From positions 124,001-188,000 of the forward strand of contig SCOI01000008.1 of NCBI GenBank assembly GCA_005503085.1: DNA of 64,000 nucleotides, read 5' to 3'. The position numbers and the translations under genes are program-made. Positions 38,538 to 47,606 of this stretch are shown here, in pieces (the stretch's first letter is position 1; every line of letters begins with the position of its first letter). The DNA comes from Burkholderiales bacterium C2. Lineage in GTDB: Bacteria > Pseudomonadota > Gammaproteobacteria > Burkholderiales > Burkholderiaceae_C. The notes beneath the pieces were generated by a model that saw only the letters and a program-made list of their open reading frames with translations, was not told the DNA's origin and made no database searches.

Positions 38538-39685
38538 GGAAAGCGCGAGCGCAGCGCCGCCTCGCGGCCCGGCTGCAGATTGGCCCGCGCCAGCACGCCG
38601 CCATAGTGGCGCATCACCCGTTCATCCATCACCCGAAACCACAGCGGCGGCAGATAGGCCAGCAGCAGCATGGCCGCATAGCCCGAGGGCAGCTGCGGCG
38701 CCTGCTCGACATGGCGCAGCGCCTGGTAGCGGCGTGCCGGGTTCGCATGGTGGTCGCTGTGGCGCTGCAGCTGGTAGAGAAAGAGGTTGGACACCCGGTG
38801 GCTGGAGTTCCACGAGTGCTCGGGCCGGCAGCGTAGCGGCCGGCCGTCCGGCCCGGGCGGGCGCAGCAAGCCGTAGTGCTCGATGTAGTTGACGACCTCC
38901 AGCAGCGAGGCGCCGTAAAAGGCCTGAACCGCCAGGAAGGCCAGCACGCCCAGGCCCAGCCAGGCGGCCAGCGCGCCGTAGAGTAGCGCCGTCATCGCCC
39001 AGGCCTGCAGGCATTCATTGCGCCAATGCCAGACGCCTAGGCCCCGGCCGGCCAGGCGGGCGCGTTCCAGCGCCCAGGCCGAGCGCAGGCTGCCCGCCAT
39101 CGTGCGGGGCAGAAAGACCCAGAAGCTCTCGCCCAGGCGCGCGCTGGCCGGGTCTTCGGGCGTGGCGACGCGGCGATGGTGGCCGCGGTTGTGCTCGATA
39201 TAGAAGTGCCCGTAGGCGACCGGCGCCAGCGCGACGCGCGCCAGCCAGCGTTCCCAGGCCGGATGCTTGTGGCCCAGTTCATGGGCGGTGTTGATCGCGA
39301 TGCCGTTGATGCCGCCGACGCTGAGGATCAGACCTATCCAGCCCAGCGGTGTCAGCGCCTGGCTCGTGGCGATCCAGGCGCCGTAAATCGTCATGCCGTA
39401 TTGCAGTGGCACGAAGGCGACGACGATGGCGCGGTACCAGAGCCGCCGCTCAAGACCCGGCACCGCCGACTCCGGCGGGCTGCTGCGATCGGGGCCCAGC
39501 AGCGCGTCCAGCAAGGGAATCAGCCCATACATCACGGCCGGCGACAGCCACAGCCAGAAGACCTGTCCGGTCTCGACAAAGCGCAGCAGGTTCAGCCAGA
39601 TCAGGCCCGGCAGCGCCGGCGACAGCAGCCACCACCAGCGCTTGGAATCGCGCCAGGGCGGGGCGGAGGCGGGGAGGGCCGGCAT
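38501..39685 (-). CDS. AlkB-type membrane diiron monooxygenase (alkane 1-monooxygenase family)
   Basis: The 394-residue protein has six hydrophobic helices and the His motifs of integral-membrane diiron hydroxylases in order: HELGHK, HNRGHHRRV, NYIEHYGL and LQRHSDHHANP. NYIEHYGLLR is the extra box of AlkB and XylM. These enzymes hydroxylate the terminal carbon of alkanes or aryl methyl groups using oxygen and electrons from rubredoxin or a reductase. No rubredoxin or reductase gene is nearby, so its substrate and partner are not shown. The ATG at 39685 was chosen from a much longer open frame since it fits the family N-terminus. Confidence 0.9.
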   Translation of the reverse strand: MPALPASAPPWRDSKRWWWLLSPALPGLIWLNLLRFVETGQVFWLWLSPAVMYGLIPLLDALLGPDRSSPPESAVPGLERRLWYRAIVVAFVPLQYGMTIYGAWIATSQALTPLGWIGLILSVGGINGIAINTAHELGHKHPAWERWLARVALAPVAYGHFYIEHNRGHHRRVATPEDPASARLGESFWVFLPRTMAGSLRSAWALERARLAGRGLGVWHWRNECLQAWAMTALLYGALAAWLGLGVLAFLAVQAFYGASLLEVVNYIEHYGLLRPPGPDGRPLRCRPEHSWNSSHRVSNLFLYQLQRHSDHHANPARRYQALRHVEQAPQLPSGYAAMLLLAYLPPLWFRVMDERVMRHYGGVLARANLQPGREAALRSRFPQPPLATLAKKS

Positions 39686-39744
39686 GGCGCGATGCTGCGC
39701 CTGCCGGCCCGGCCCGGTCAAGCCGGGATGGGCGCGGGGGCGCC

Positions 39745-40404
39745 TCAGCCCTGCAGCGCCTGCCGCAGATACGCCAGCCAGGCCAGGCGCTGGCCGTGGA
39801 AGCGGCCGATGTCCAGGCGGCGCATGCGGCCGTCGGCGGTCTGCAGCAGCAGGGTCGGGAAGCCCTGGCCGCCGGATTGCTGCAGCAGCTGGCGCGAGGC
39901 CTGCAGATGGGCTTGGGTGGCCGGGCCGGCCTGCCGCTGGTAGGCGGCGTCGAAGGCCGGGCCGTCCAGCCCCAGCTCGATCGCCAGGCTGCGCAGCACG
40001 CCGGGCTCGGCGATGCGCCGGCCTTCCATGTAGTGGGCCCGCTGGGTCCGCTCCAGCAGGGCCAGCGCCGCGTGGGCGCCGGCCAGCTCGGTGGCGGCCA
40101 GCACGGCGGTGATGGGCGGCTCGGAATCCAGCATCGCGTCCGGGTCCTTCAGCAGGCCGTCCGTATAGGCGCTGCCGAAGGGTTGGCCGCTGAGCTCGGC
40201 GATGCGCCGGTCGTGCGGGCCGACATAGGCGCGCAGCTCGGGCGTCACCGGCCGCCGGGCGGCGCCGGCAAACATGCCGCCGCCATGCAGGCGCAAGCCG
40301 GCCAGCTCGCTGGCCGCATGGACCAGCGGCGCGGCGCCGTAGCACCAGCCGCACAGCGGGTCGTAGACGTAGTGCAGCAGGGCAGCGCCGGTCCCGCTCA
40401 CCAT
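39745..40404 (-). CDS. DsbA family thioredoxin-like protein
   Basis: The 219-residue protein begins LLHYVYDPLCGWCYGAAPLV with a CGWC redox motif and contains an alpha-helical insertion followed by GGQGFPTLLLQ, where Pro is the cis-proline of the thioredoxin fold. It matches the COG3531 group of cytoplasmic DsbA-like proteins, distinct from exported DsbA, and has no signal peptide. It overlaps the end of the MBL-fold gene by seven bases and is probably co-translated with it. Confidence 0.85.
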   Translation of the reverse strand: MVSGTGAALLHYVYDPLCGWCYGAAPLVHAASELAGLRLHGGGMFAGAARRPVTPELRAYVGPHDRRIAELSGQPFGSAYTDGLLKDPDAMLDSEPPITAVLAATELAGAHAALALLERTQRAHYMEGRRIAEPGVLRSLAIELGLDGPAFDAAYQRQAGPATQAHLQASRQLLQQSGGQGFPTLLLQTADGRMRRLDIGRFHGQRLAWLAYLRQALQG

Positions 40405-41288
40405 TTCATCTCGCCTTTGTTGACTTTGGCGCCGATGTCCAGCGCGATGCCCAGGCCGGCCTGCGGATAGGCGGCCTGCATCGTCGTGATCAGCGCAGCG
40501 GCGTTGGCGGCGCGCGGCAGCTCGGTCTCGAAGCGCTGCAGATAGTCGCGGGTGTAGCGCAGCACCGAGGCATCCTGCACCGTGCCGGGCAGCATATGGC
40601 CGGGCACGACCACGGCCGGCTGCAGCGCCAACTGCTCGTCGATCTTGGCGACCCAGGCGGCGCGCTCGGCAACGGTCTGGGTGTCGGCCGTCCAGGCATG
40701 CAGGCCGCCGAAGCTGTTGACGCCGCCGACCACGGCCTTCAGCGAGGGGATCCAGACATAGCTGCGGTGCGCCAGCGCGTCGGAGAGGCCACGCACCTCC
40801 AGGGTCCGGCCTTCCAGGCTCAGCGTGGTGCCGCTCATCAGCTCGGGCATGACGGGTTGGCGCGGCGCATTGGCGCCCAGGCGCGGACCCCAGACCTTGA
40901 GCTTGGTCGGCAGCGAGGCCTCGATCTTCTTCAGCGTCGGCGCGGCGGTGACGATGCGGGCGGCCGGGAATTCCTGCTTCAGCACTTCCAGCCCGAAGTA
41001 ATAGTCGGGGTCGGCGGCCGAGACATAGATGGTGGACAGGGTCTTGCCGCTGTCCAGCACGGCGGCGGCCACCCGCAGCGCATCGGCGCGGGTGAAACCG
41101 GCGTCCAGCAGCAGGGCTTCCTTGGCGCCCAGCACCAGCACCGAGTTGACATGGAAGCTGGCCGGGCCGTGGTTGATGACCTTCAGGTCCAGCGGGGCGG
41201 GCTCGGTTTGGGCGCCGGCGGTCGCGGCCGACAGGCCCAGGGCGGCGACGAGGCCGAGGTGCTTCAGGAAGGAGGGCAGATGCTTCAT
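40398..41288 (-). CDS. MBL-fold protein with altered metal site, exported
   Basis: The 296-residue protein has a signal peptide (LGLSAATAGA) and an MBL-fold opening: FHVNSVLVLGAKEALLLDAGFTRADALRV. The canonical HxHxDH metal motif is replaced by SAADPDYYFGLEVL; one conserved His remains in VVVPGHMLPG. Two zinc ligands are therefore missing and classical hydrolysis is unlikely, though a subgroup with the DPDYYFG version is recognisable to me as recurring in bacteria. It is followed by an overlapping DsbA-like gene. Confidence 0.82.
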   Translation of the reverse strand: MKHLPSFLKHLGLVAALGLSAATAGAQTEPAPLDLKVINHGPASFHVNSVLVLGAKEALLLDAGFTRADALRVAAAVLDSGKTLSTIYVSAADPDYYFGLEVLKQEFPAARIVTAAPTLKKIEASLPTKLKVWGPRLGANAPRQPVMPELMSGTTLSLEGRTLEVRGLSDALAHRSYVWIPSLKAVVGGVNSFGGLHAWTADTQTVAERAAWVAKIDEQLALQPAVVVPGHMLPGTVQDASVLRYTRDYLQRFETELPRAANAAALITTMQAAYPQAGLGIALDIGAKVNKGEMKW

Positions 41289-41343
41289 GGGGTGTCCTGT
41301 GGGGAGCTGTGTTGCGATGGGATGAACTGTATTTGCGCCGAAT

Positions 41344-41372
41344 CAATCGATAAACAGCGTGCCAGTCGATTG
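41344..41372 (+). promoter_or_regulatory. Inverted repeat CAATCGA-N15-TCGATTG in a divergent intergenic region
   Basis: CAATCGA (41344-41350) and TCGATTG (41366-41372) are perfect inverted half-sites between the MBL gene and the CYTH-CHAD gene. The surrounding bases are clearly AT-richer than the coding sequence. An operator is plausible, but the regulator is unknown. Confidence 0.35.
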
Positions 41373-41407
41373 TTTGTTGCATGATTCGAGCAAATAGCGA
41401 GCAAGCC

Positions 41408-42913
41408 ATGAACGAAATCGAACTCAAATTCCAGGTCCCGGCCGCCCGGCGCGAGGCGCTGCGGCGCTGGGTGGCCGGTGGTGCCAACCCGCCGGCACGG
41501 CGCCAGCGCCTGCAGGCGGCCTACTTCGACACGCCGGAGCGCGACCTGGCCCGCGCCGGTCTGGCGCTGCGGCTGCGGCGCGAGGGGCCGCGCTGGGTGC
41601 AGACGCTCAAGGGCGCCGGCGCGGACGGCATGACGCGGCTGGAGCACAACGTGGCTCTGGGCGATCGTGGCGCGGCCCTGCCGGCGCTGGAGGCCGCCCG
41701 CCATGCCGGCCATCCGGCCGGCGAGCGTCTGCTGGCGCTGCTGGCCACGCTGCCGACCGACGCGCTGGCCTGCCTGTTCCGCACCGATATCTGGCGGCTG
41801 AAGCGGCCGCTGCGCACGCGGCGCGGTGTCGTTGAGCTGGCCTTCGACGAGGGCTATCTGATCGCCGATGGGGCTGCCGGCGGCCCGCAGCGCCTGCCGG
41901 TCTGCGAGCTGGAGATCGAGCTGCTCAGCGGCGCGCCCCAGGCGGTGCTGGAGGTGGCCCAGCGCCACGCCCTGCGCCTGGGCCTGTGGCTGGACCAGCG
42001 GACCAAGGCCCAGCGCGGCGATATGCTGGCCCGCGCCGAGGCGATGGCACCGCCGGTCGGCGCGCGGCCTGTCCAGCTGCAGCGCGGCAGCACGCCGGCC
42101 CAGGGCCTGCACGCGGTGTTGCTGGCCTGCCTGCAGCAGATCCTGCCGAACGCCAGCCAGCTGGCCGATGGCCTGTTTGTGCCCGAGCATCTGCACCAGC
42201 TGCGTGTGGGCCTGCGGCGGCTGCGCAGCGCGCTGGCGCTGTTCAAGGGCCTGGATGCGGCGGCCGATGACGAGACGCTGGCCGAGCTGAGCGCCGCGCT
42301 GTTCCGCAGCCTGGGCGCGGCGCGCGACGGCGATGTGCAGCGCGACAGCCCCTGGTCGGCCGAGCTGGCGGCGGCGCTGCGGGCGCACTGGCCCGAGGCG
42401 GCGCCGGCGCTCGCGAGTTCAGCGCCCGCCGAAAGTCCGGCCCTGCTGCTGCGTGGTCGCAGCGGCCAGATGCTGCTGCTGACGCTGATGAGCCGGATTG
42501 CCGAGCTGGCTGCGGAGGCAGAGCTCGAAGCCAAGGCCAAGCTGAAACCGGTCTTGCGCCGGCGCCTGCAGCGCTGGAGCGAGGTGCTGCGTGCCGATGC
42601 CAAGCGCTTTGCTGCGCTGGACGAGCCTCAGCGCCACCGCCTGCGCAAGCGCATCAAGCGCCTGCGCTACGCGCTGGAGTTCAGCGCCGGCCTGTTCGAG
42701 CCCGGCGAGTTGAAGCGCTGGTCGCGCGGCCTGGCCGCTGCGCAGCAGGCGCTGGGTGAGCTCAACGACCTGGCGCTGGCCTTGCGGCAGGACGGCCGCG
42801 ACGGTGGTGGCGAAGCCCGCCATTTCTTCGCGCTGGGCTGGCTGCAGGCTCGCCATGATCAGCGCCTGCGCGAACTAGCCCCGCTGATGCGCAAGCTGGC
42901 AAAGCAGGGCTGA
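41408..42913 (+). CDS. CYTH and CHAD domain protein (inorganic triphosphatase-like)
   Basis: This 501-residue protein begins MNEIELKFQV, the ExExK motif of the CYTH triphosphate tunnel fold, with further tunnel residues in YFDTPERDLARAGLALRLRREG and CELEIELLSG. From about residue 225 a CHAD domain follows, with VPEHLHQLRVGLRRLRSALALFKGL and HRLRKRIKRLRYALEFSAGLF carrying the conserved His and Arg/Lys residues that bind polyphosphate. E. coli YgiF has the same two domains and hydrolyses inorganic triphosphate. The ATG at 41408 starts the motif; an in-frame ATG at 41381 is disfavoured. The LysR gene begins five bases after the stop. Confidence 0.92.
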   Translation: MNEIELKFQVPAARREALRRWVAGGANPPARRQRLQAAYFDTPERDLARAGLALRLRREGPRWVQTLKGAGADGMTRLEHNVALGDRGAALPALEAARHAGHPAGERLLALLATLPTDALACLFRTDIWRLKRPLRTRRGVVELAFDEGYLIADGAAGGPQRLPVCELEIELLSGAPQAVLEVAQRHALRLGLWLDQRTKAQRGDMLARAEAMAPPVGARPVQLQRGSTPAQGLHAVLLACLQQILPNASQLADGLFVPEHLHQLRVGLRRLRSALALFKGLDAAADDETLAELSAALFRSLGAARDGDVQRDSPWSAELAAALRAHWPEAAPALASSAPAESPALLLRGRSGQMLLLTLMSRIAELAAEAELEAKAKLKPVLRRRLQRWSEVLRADAKRFAALDEPQRHRLRKRIKRLRYALEFSAGLFEPGELKRWSRGLAAAQQALGELNDLALALRQDGRDGGGEARHFFALGWLQARHDQRLRELAPLMRKLAKQG

Positions 42914-42918
42914 GGGCG

Positions 42919-43827
42919 ATGGACCGCTTGCAGGCCATGCAGGTCTTTGTCGAGGTGGTGGACCGCGGCAGCCTGACGGCGGCCGCCGAGGCGCTGGACA
43001 TCTCGCGGGCCATGGCCTCGCGCCATCTGGAGGCGCTGGAGCAATGGCTGGGCGCGCGGCTGATGCAGCGCAGCACCCGGCGCCTGAGCCTGACCGACGC
43101 CGGGCTGGAGGCGCTGCCGCGCTGCCGCCAGATGGTGGAGCTGGCCGAGGAGGCGCGCGAGGTGGCCGGTGCGCGCCATCAAAGCGTCAGCGGCCGGCTG
43201 CGCATCACCGCCAGCATGTCCTTCGCCCAGCAACACCTGGCCCCGGCGGTCGCGGTGTTCCTGCAGCAGCATCCGCAGACCCAGATCGAGCTGCTGGCCT
43301 CCGAGCATGCGGTCAATCTGGTCGAGGACCGCATCGATCTGGCGCTGCGCATCACCAACCAGCTCGACCCGGCCCTGATCGCGCGGCGCCTGAGCGTCTG
43401 CCGCTCGGTGGTCTGCGCCGCGCCGGCCTATCTGGCGCGGCGCGGCACACCGGCGGAGCCGGCTGAGCTGGCTCAGCACGATGTCGCCGGCCATGCCCGC
43501 TTTGGCAGCGACGAGTGGCGCCTGCAGCGCGGCGCCGAGCGCGTCAGCCTGGCGCTGCCGCCGCCGCGCTTGCGCGCCAACGAGGCCATGGTCTTGCTGC
43601 AGGCGGTGCTGGCCGGCGCCGGCATCGGCCTGCTGCCCACCTATCTGGCCGGCCCGCTGCTGGCCAGCGGCGCACTGCAGCGCCTGTTGCCCGGCTGGGA
43701 GCCGGACGAGCTGGGCATTCACGCGGTCTACACCAGCCGGCGCCACCAGCCCCTGCTGCTGCGGACCTTTGTCGATTTCCTGGCCGGGCAGTTCGATGCC
43801 CAGCGGCCTTACTGGGATCAGCCCTGA
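42919..43827 (+). CDS. LysR family transcriptional regulator
   Basis: The 302-residue protein has the LysR winged helix at the N-terminus (MDRLQAMQVFVEVVDRGSLTAAAEALDISRAMASRHLEALEQWLG) and a LysR effector domain with GRLRITASMSFAQQHLAPAVAVFLQQHPQTQIEL. The recognition helix reads SRAMASRHLEALE. No divergent target gene is next to it; it directly follows the CYTH-CHAD gene on the same strand. Target and effector are unknown. Confidence 0.93.
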   Translation: MDRLQAMQVFVEVVDRGSLTAAAEALDISRAMASRHLEALEQWLGARLMQRSTRRLSLTDAGLEALPRCRQMVELAEEAREVAGARHQSVSGRLRITASMSFAQQHLAPAVAVFLQQHPQTQIELLASEHAVNLVEDRIDLALRITNQLDPALIARRLSVCRSVVCAAPAYLARRGTPAEPAELAQHDVAGHARFGSDEWRLQRGAERVSLALPPPRLRANEAMVLLQAVLAGAGIGLLPTYLAGPLLASGALQRLLPGWEPDELGIHAVYTSRRHQPLLLRTFVDFLAGQFDAQRPYWDQP

Positions 43828-43831
43828 GGGC

Positions 43832-44626
43832 TCAGGGCGAGGCGCAGGCTTCGATAGGCGCCGAGGCCTGCTGTGCCGTGTAGAGCTCGGTGTAGTGGCG
43901 GTGCAGCTGGGTCAGCAGGGTCTTGTAGTCCGGGCGCTGCAGGAAAGCCTGCACCTTGGGCAACGCGGCCAGATGAGGCGAGCGCTTGGACATCTGGATG
44001 AACAACTCGCCGACCAGCACCGCTTGCGGCAGGGCCTGGATCTTGTGCTGGCAGCCCAGCACCGACAGCGTCAGCAGGCCCAGCTCGCGCCCGGTGGCCA
44101 CCGCATCCAGCCGCCCGGCCAGCAGCTTGCGCATATTCAGCGCTTCGCTGAGCGCGCGGTCGAGCTGGGTGTGCTGCAGCAGGAAGGTATCGAACTCGGC
44201 GCCCAGGCTGACACCATGCACCATGCCGACGCGCAGGCCCTGCAGGTCCTGCCAGCGCTCGAAAGTCAGCGGGCTGCCGCGCGGCACGAAGACGGCCGCC
44301 TCGTTGCGCCCCATTGCGGGCTCGACGATGACCGAGGTCTCGCGCCGCTTGGGGTTGTCGAAGGCGCAGATATTGACGTCGACATCGCCGCGCTCGATCA
44401 GGGCCTGGCAGCGCGCCCAGGGGCCGACATGGTCCAGCTTCAGTGTCAGCCCGGCGGCCGCGAAGGCGCGCCGCGCCACGTCGGCGCAGGTGCCGATGAT
44501 CTGGCCCTGATGCTCCCAGTTCCAGGGCGGATAGGCATGGTGACCGCAGCCGCTGAGGGTATGGGCCGCCGCTGCCGTCAGCATCAGCGGCAGACCGAGC
44601 AGCAGGGCGATCCGGGGCACAAGCAT
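43832..44626 (-). CDS. Periplasmic substrate-binding protein, SBP_bac_3 type
   Basis: The 264-residue product has a signal peptide and the bilobed receptor pattern: HHAYPPWNWEHQGQIIGTCADVARRAFAAAGLTLKL, RCQALIERGDVDVNICAFDNPKRRE, and FERWQDLQGLRVGMVHGVSLGAEFDTFL. It resembles the binding protein encoded at 4553-5335 only in fold. No ABC permease or ATPase is next to it. It converges on the LysR gene with four bases between stops. Confidence 0.83.
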   Translation of the reverse strand: MLVPRIALLLGLPLMLTAAAAHTLSGCGHHAYPPWNWEHQGQIIGTCADVARRAFAAAGLTLKLDHVGPWARCQALIERGDVDVNICAFDNPKRRETSVIVEPAMGRNEAAVFVPRGSPLTFERWQDLQGLRVGMVHGVSLGAEFDTFLLQHTQLDRALSEALNMRKLLAGRLDAVATGRELGLLTLSVLGCQHKIQALPQAVLVGELFIQMSKRSPHLAALPKVQAFLQRPDYKTLLTQLHRHYTELYTAQQASAPIEACASP

Positions 44627-44744
44627 GGTCGCGAGGACCAGCGCGGGAATAAGGTGCTGGCCGGGACTGAGGATAGCGCAGCGTTTCAGGCTTGTATGGC
44701 ACGGGATTCCGGTACTGCAGCACGCTCATCCCCCCTCGTAGCGA

Positions 44745-44774
44745 TTGACCGAGAAGCTGCCCCACAACTTCAAT
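44745..44774 (+). promoter_or_regulatory. Candidate promoter of the DUF4124 gene
   Basis: TTGACC (44745-44750), an 18-base spacer and TTCAAT (44769-44774) lie 54 bases before the ATG at 44828. Confidence 0.35.
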
Positions 44775-44827
44775 CAGGGAGACCGCTCAGATCGGCCACC
44801 AGCTCTTCAACTACCCTCCCCCGCGCC

Positions 44828-45289
44828 ATGATGACAAACCCGCTTGTTCTGCACGCATCGGTCTTGGTCCTTGCCGCACTGCTGCCCCTGGCCGATGCCT
44901 GGAGCCAGAGCGTCTACAAGTGCACGGTCGACGGCAAGGCGAGCTACCAGACCCTGCCTTGTGCCGGTCAGGGCAAGTCCTTGACCATCGCGCCCGGGCC
45001 GACCGAACAGGACCAGAAGGAAGCGAAGGCACGAGCCGATGCCGAGAAGGCTCGTCTGGGCAGCTTCGGCGATGCATCGAAGCGAGGCGAGCAGTGGCAG
45101 CCGGTGGGCCAGCAGGTCGACTGCGCTCAGCTCAACAGGGCGCGCGGCGAAGCTTTCGGGCAACGCAACGCGGCCGTGCGCAGCAGTCGCCAGAGCAATG
45201 TCGACAACTCCGGCGCCGTGGGCCGCAGCCATGACCGCATCATCGCCATCGAGAGCCGGATGATGCGAGGCGGTTGCCGCCCCAACTGA
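44828..45289 (+). CDS. DUF4124 domain exported protein
   Basis: The 153-residue protein has a signal peptide (VLHASVLVLAALLPLADA) and then VYKCTVDGKASYQTLPCAGQ, the DUF4124 motif with two Cys residues. The remainder is charged and helical (EQDQKEAKARADAEKARLG) with two further Cys near the C-terminus. Function is unknown; the domain is frequent in Burkholderiales. The ATG at 44828 or the next codon starts the signal peptide, whereas the long open frame upstream is non-coding. Confidence 0.85.
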   Translation: MMTNPLVLHASVLVLAALLPLADAWSQSVYKCTVDGKASYQTLPCAGQGKSLTIAPGPTEQDQKEAKARADAEKARLGSFGDASKRGEQWQPVGQQVDCAQLNRARGEAFGQRNAAVRSSRQSNVDNSGAVGRSHDRIIAIESRMMRGGCRPN

Positions 45290-45324
45290 TTGATTGATGC
45301 GGCCGGTCGCGCGCGGACGGCTGG

Positions 45325-45651
45325 CTACAAAGACGCGCTCGGCAGCAGGCCGGTCAGCTTGGCGTCGCCATAGCAGCGCAGCACCTGCGAGATCACCACC
45401 TGGTAGCCGGCCAGCCACTGCGCCTGCGCGGCCTTGGCCTCCACATGGCTGGGGTGTTGCATCAGCTGCTGCAAGGCCTCCAGCGTCTCCCAGTAATAGA
45501 CATTGGAGACCAGACCGGTGTCGGCATTGCTCCAGCTCTCCTCGCCCAGATAGCCGGGGATGGTCTTGGCATGGGCCGCGATCTGCTGGTCCAGACGATG
45601 AAGAGCCTCGTCGAACTGCTGGGTCGCGAAGATGAAGGTGGAGGAGTACAT
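45325..45651 (-). CDS. Antibiotic biosynthesis monooxygenase (ABM) family protein
   Basis: The 108-residue protein fits the ferredoxin-like ABM fold: YSSTFIFATQQFDEALHRLDQQIAAHAKTIPGYLGEESW, then VSNVYYWETLEALQQLMQHPSHVEAKAAQ, where the SNVYYWET strand and the HPSH helix are the most telling. Members are small cofactor-free oxygenases or stress proteins; substrate here is not evident. The gene is convergent with the DUF4124 gene. Confidence 0.82.
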   Translation of the reverse strand: MYSSTFIFATQQFDEALHRLDQQIAAHAKTIPGYLGEESWSNADTGLVSNVYYWETLEALQQLMQHPSHVEAKAAQAQWLAGYQVVISQVLRCYGDAKLTGLLPSASL

Positions 45652-45713
45652 CGAGGTGCTGCGCCGCCGGTCGTGGAGGAAAGGAGCGCGATTATGTGGC
45701 CTGCGGGTCGTGC

Positions 45714-46130
45714 TCAGGGCAGGCGGTAGCTCAGCTCGTAATGGTGGACGCCACCTTCGATGCGCAGCCGCAGCTCGCCGCTGATGCCGACCAGCTCGCC
45801 CAGGCCCGAACCGGGCACGATGGCGATGCGCAGGTCCTGCCGCTCACCGCTCATCAGGCCCAGATGGGCCAGCGCGAAACTGCCGGCGCGGCCATCCAGC
45901 GTGCCGCTGAAGGACTCCAGCGCGGTGTAAGCCGCTTCGCCCGCCTGCGGCTGGCCGGCCGCCAGCATCTCGCCCAGCGCCTGGCCCTGCAGCCCGCCCT
46001 CGTACTGCTTGTCCAGCGAGCGGCGCGACAAGGGCGCCGCGCCCGGCGGCGCGTTCATCGCCTCGGGCGGGCCGATCTTGACCTTGAATTGGCCGAGGGC
46101 GAGTTGCTGCGGGGCGGTGGCTGGGTTCAT
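45714..46130 (-). CDS. DUF3224 domain protein
   Basis: The 138-residue protein follows the DUF3224 pattern: LSRRSLDKQYEGGLQGQALGEMLAAG, AYTALESFSGTLDGRAGSFALAHLGLM and SGLGELVGISGELRLRIEGGVHHYELSYRL, a lipocalin-like barrel. Related proteins in Streptomyces resemble allene oxide cyclase-like folds; function is unknown. It lies 62 bases from the ABM gene on the same strand. Confidence 0.85.
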   Translation of the reverse strand: MNPATAPQQLALGQFKVKIGPPEAMNAPPGAAPLSRRSLDKQYEGGLQGQALGEMLAAGQPQAGEAAYTALESFSGTLDGRAGSFALAHLGLMSGERQDLRIAIVPGSGLGELVGISGELRLRIEGGVHHYELSYRLP

Positions 46131-46195
46131 CGGGTGGCTCCAGGGACGGGTGTGTTGAAGGCAGGGCCAGGCAACGATTGTGCAGCTCGGCGGAC

Positions 46196-47605
46196 TCAGT
46201 CGAGGTAGCGGGCCCAGAGCTGATTGCTGAACTTGCCGTCGGGGTCGACCTCGCGCTTGACGCGGCGCAACTCGCTGGCCTCCGGGTACGCGCGTTCGAA
46301 CTGCGCTCTCGTCGCGTGGGGTTGATAGGGCAGGTAGTAGCGGCCTTCATGAGCCAGCGCAAGATCGATCAGCTCCCGCGTCCAGTGGCCGACTTCTGCC
46401 AGCGCCCGCGCATGGCTGCGCTGCTTGAAGTACAGCACGAAGGAGAACACCTCTTCCTTGGCCCAGGGCAGGCAGGAGAGGGTGTCGGCTGGTGAGTGTC
46501 GTATCGAGACATTCAGCGCGACCACTTTGTTGCGGCGCAGCGCCTGGCCCAGGCCGCGCGCGAAGGCGATGAAATGGCGCTTGGGGATGAAGAATTCCTG
46601 CAGCACATAAGTCGAGATGCGTCGGGTTCGTGGCTCCAGCGTGGCGACGTCAAGGCTGGCTTCGTGGTTGAGCCATTTGACCGCCGGCCGGCTGACCAGC
46701 AAGGGGTGAACCAGCGATGCGCGCAGCTGCTCGCCCGCGGGCAGCTCGGTCATGGCCCAGATCAGGTTCTGCTCCAAGCCATGCCGGCCGTCGCGGGGAA
46801 CCAGGCGTGCCGCTTCGGTCAGCGCCTTGTCGCTGCGTCGCCAGGTCACGCTGACGGGCGCGTCGAAGTGCGGCGGCAGCAGGTCGGCGTTGTGCATCAG
46901 GCTATCGGGGCGTGCCAGCACATCGCGCTCAAAATGGTTGAGATAGTCGTCCAGCGTGACATCCCGCACCAGGCGTTCGATGCGGGTGTTGTCGGCCAGT
47001 TCGAGCTCGATCTCGGTGATCACCCCCACCGCGCCATAGCCGCCGATCGCAGCACGGAAGAGCGCCGCATGCTGCTCACGGCTGGTCTCCAGCACCGAGC
47101 CGTCGGCCAGCACCAGCTGCAGTGCCCGGACCGTGTTGCCGACCGGCCCGTGGCCGATGTAGCGGCCATGGGCATTGACCGACACCGCGCCACCCACGCT
47201 GAAATTAGAAAAGCTCTGCATGGTCTTCACGGCCAGATCCAAGGGGTCCAGCAGGTCCTGAAGATCACGCCATGTCATGCCGGCCTGGACCCGAGCGCGC
47301 CGTTCGGCTGCGTTCAACCACACCAGTTGCTTCATGGCCCGCATATCGAGATGCAAGCCGCCGCCGATGGCGATCTGTCCGCCCATGCTGTAGCGGGCAC
47401 CGCCGACCGCGATGCGGCCCGACCAGGCCTGTACTGCGCGGGCGACCTCGGCGGTGGTTTGCGGACGTTCGATGCGGGCCACCGCCACTCCGTAGAGGCC
47501 GGTGATGTTGTGGACCATCAGGTTGGGTGTGCAGTACGCCCGCTGCGGAGCCAGGGCCAGCAGGCCCGCCGCAGACATCGCTTGCACCAGCCTGCGGCGC
47601 TGCAT
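46196..47605 (-). CDS. FAD-linked oxidoreductase of the aldonolactone oxidase type
   Basis: The 469-residue protein has a basic N-terminus and hydrophobic segment (QRRRLVQAMSAAGLLALAP) and a PCMH-type FAD domain: PQTTAEVARAVQAWSGRIAVGGARYSMGGQ, QAGMTWRDLQDLLDPLDLAV and FSVGGAVSVNAHGRYIGHGPVGNTV, followed by IGGYGAVGVITEIELEL. The C-terminal part fits the D-arabinono-1,4-lactone oxidase domain, with VKREVDPDGKFSNQLWARYL at the end. No His for covalent FAD attachment is evident in the GGARYSMGG loop. The stop of the flotillin gene upstream is adjacent, so it may be a distal gene of that operon. Confidence 0.85.
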   Translation of the reverse strand: MQRRRLVQAMSAAGLLALAPQRAYCTPNLMVHNITGLYGVAVARIERPQTTAEVARAVQAWSGRIAVGGARYSMGGQIAIGGGLHLDMRAMKQLVWLNAAERRARVQAGMTWRDLQDLLDPLDLAVKTMQSFSNFSVGGAVSVNAHGRYIGHGPVGNTVRALQLVLADGSVLETSREQHAALFRAAIGGYGAVGVITEIELELADNTRIERLVRDVTLDDYLNHFERDVLARPDSLMHNADLLPPHFDAPVSVTWRRSDKALTEAARLVPRDGRHGLEQNLIWAMTELPAGEQLRASLVHPLLVSRPAVKWLNHEASLDVATLEPRTRRISTYVLQEFFIPKRHFIAFARGLGQALRRNKVVALNVSIRHSPADTLSCLPWAKEEVFSFVLYFKQRSHARALAEVGHWTRELIDLALAHEGRYYLPYQPHATRAQFERAYPEASELRRVKREVDPDGKFSNQLWARYLD

Positions 47606-47606
47606 C

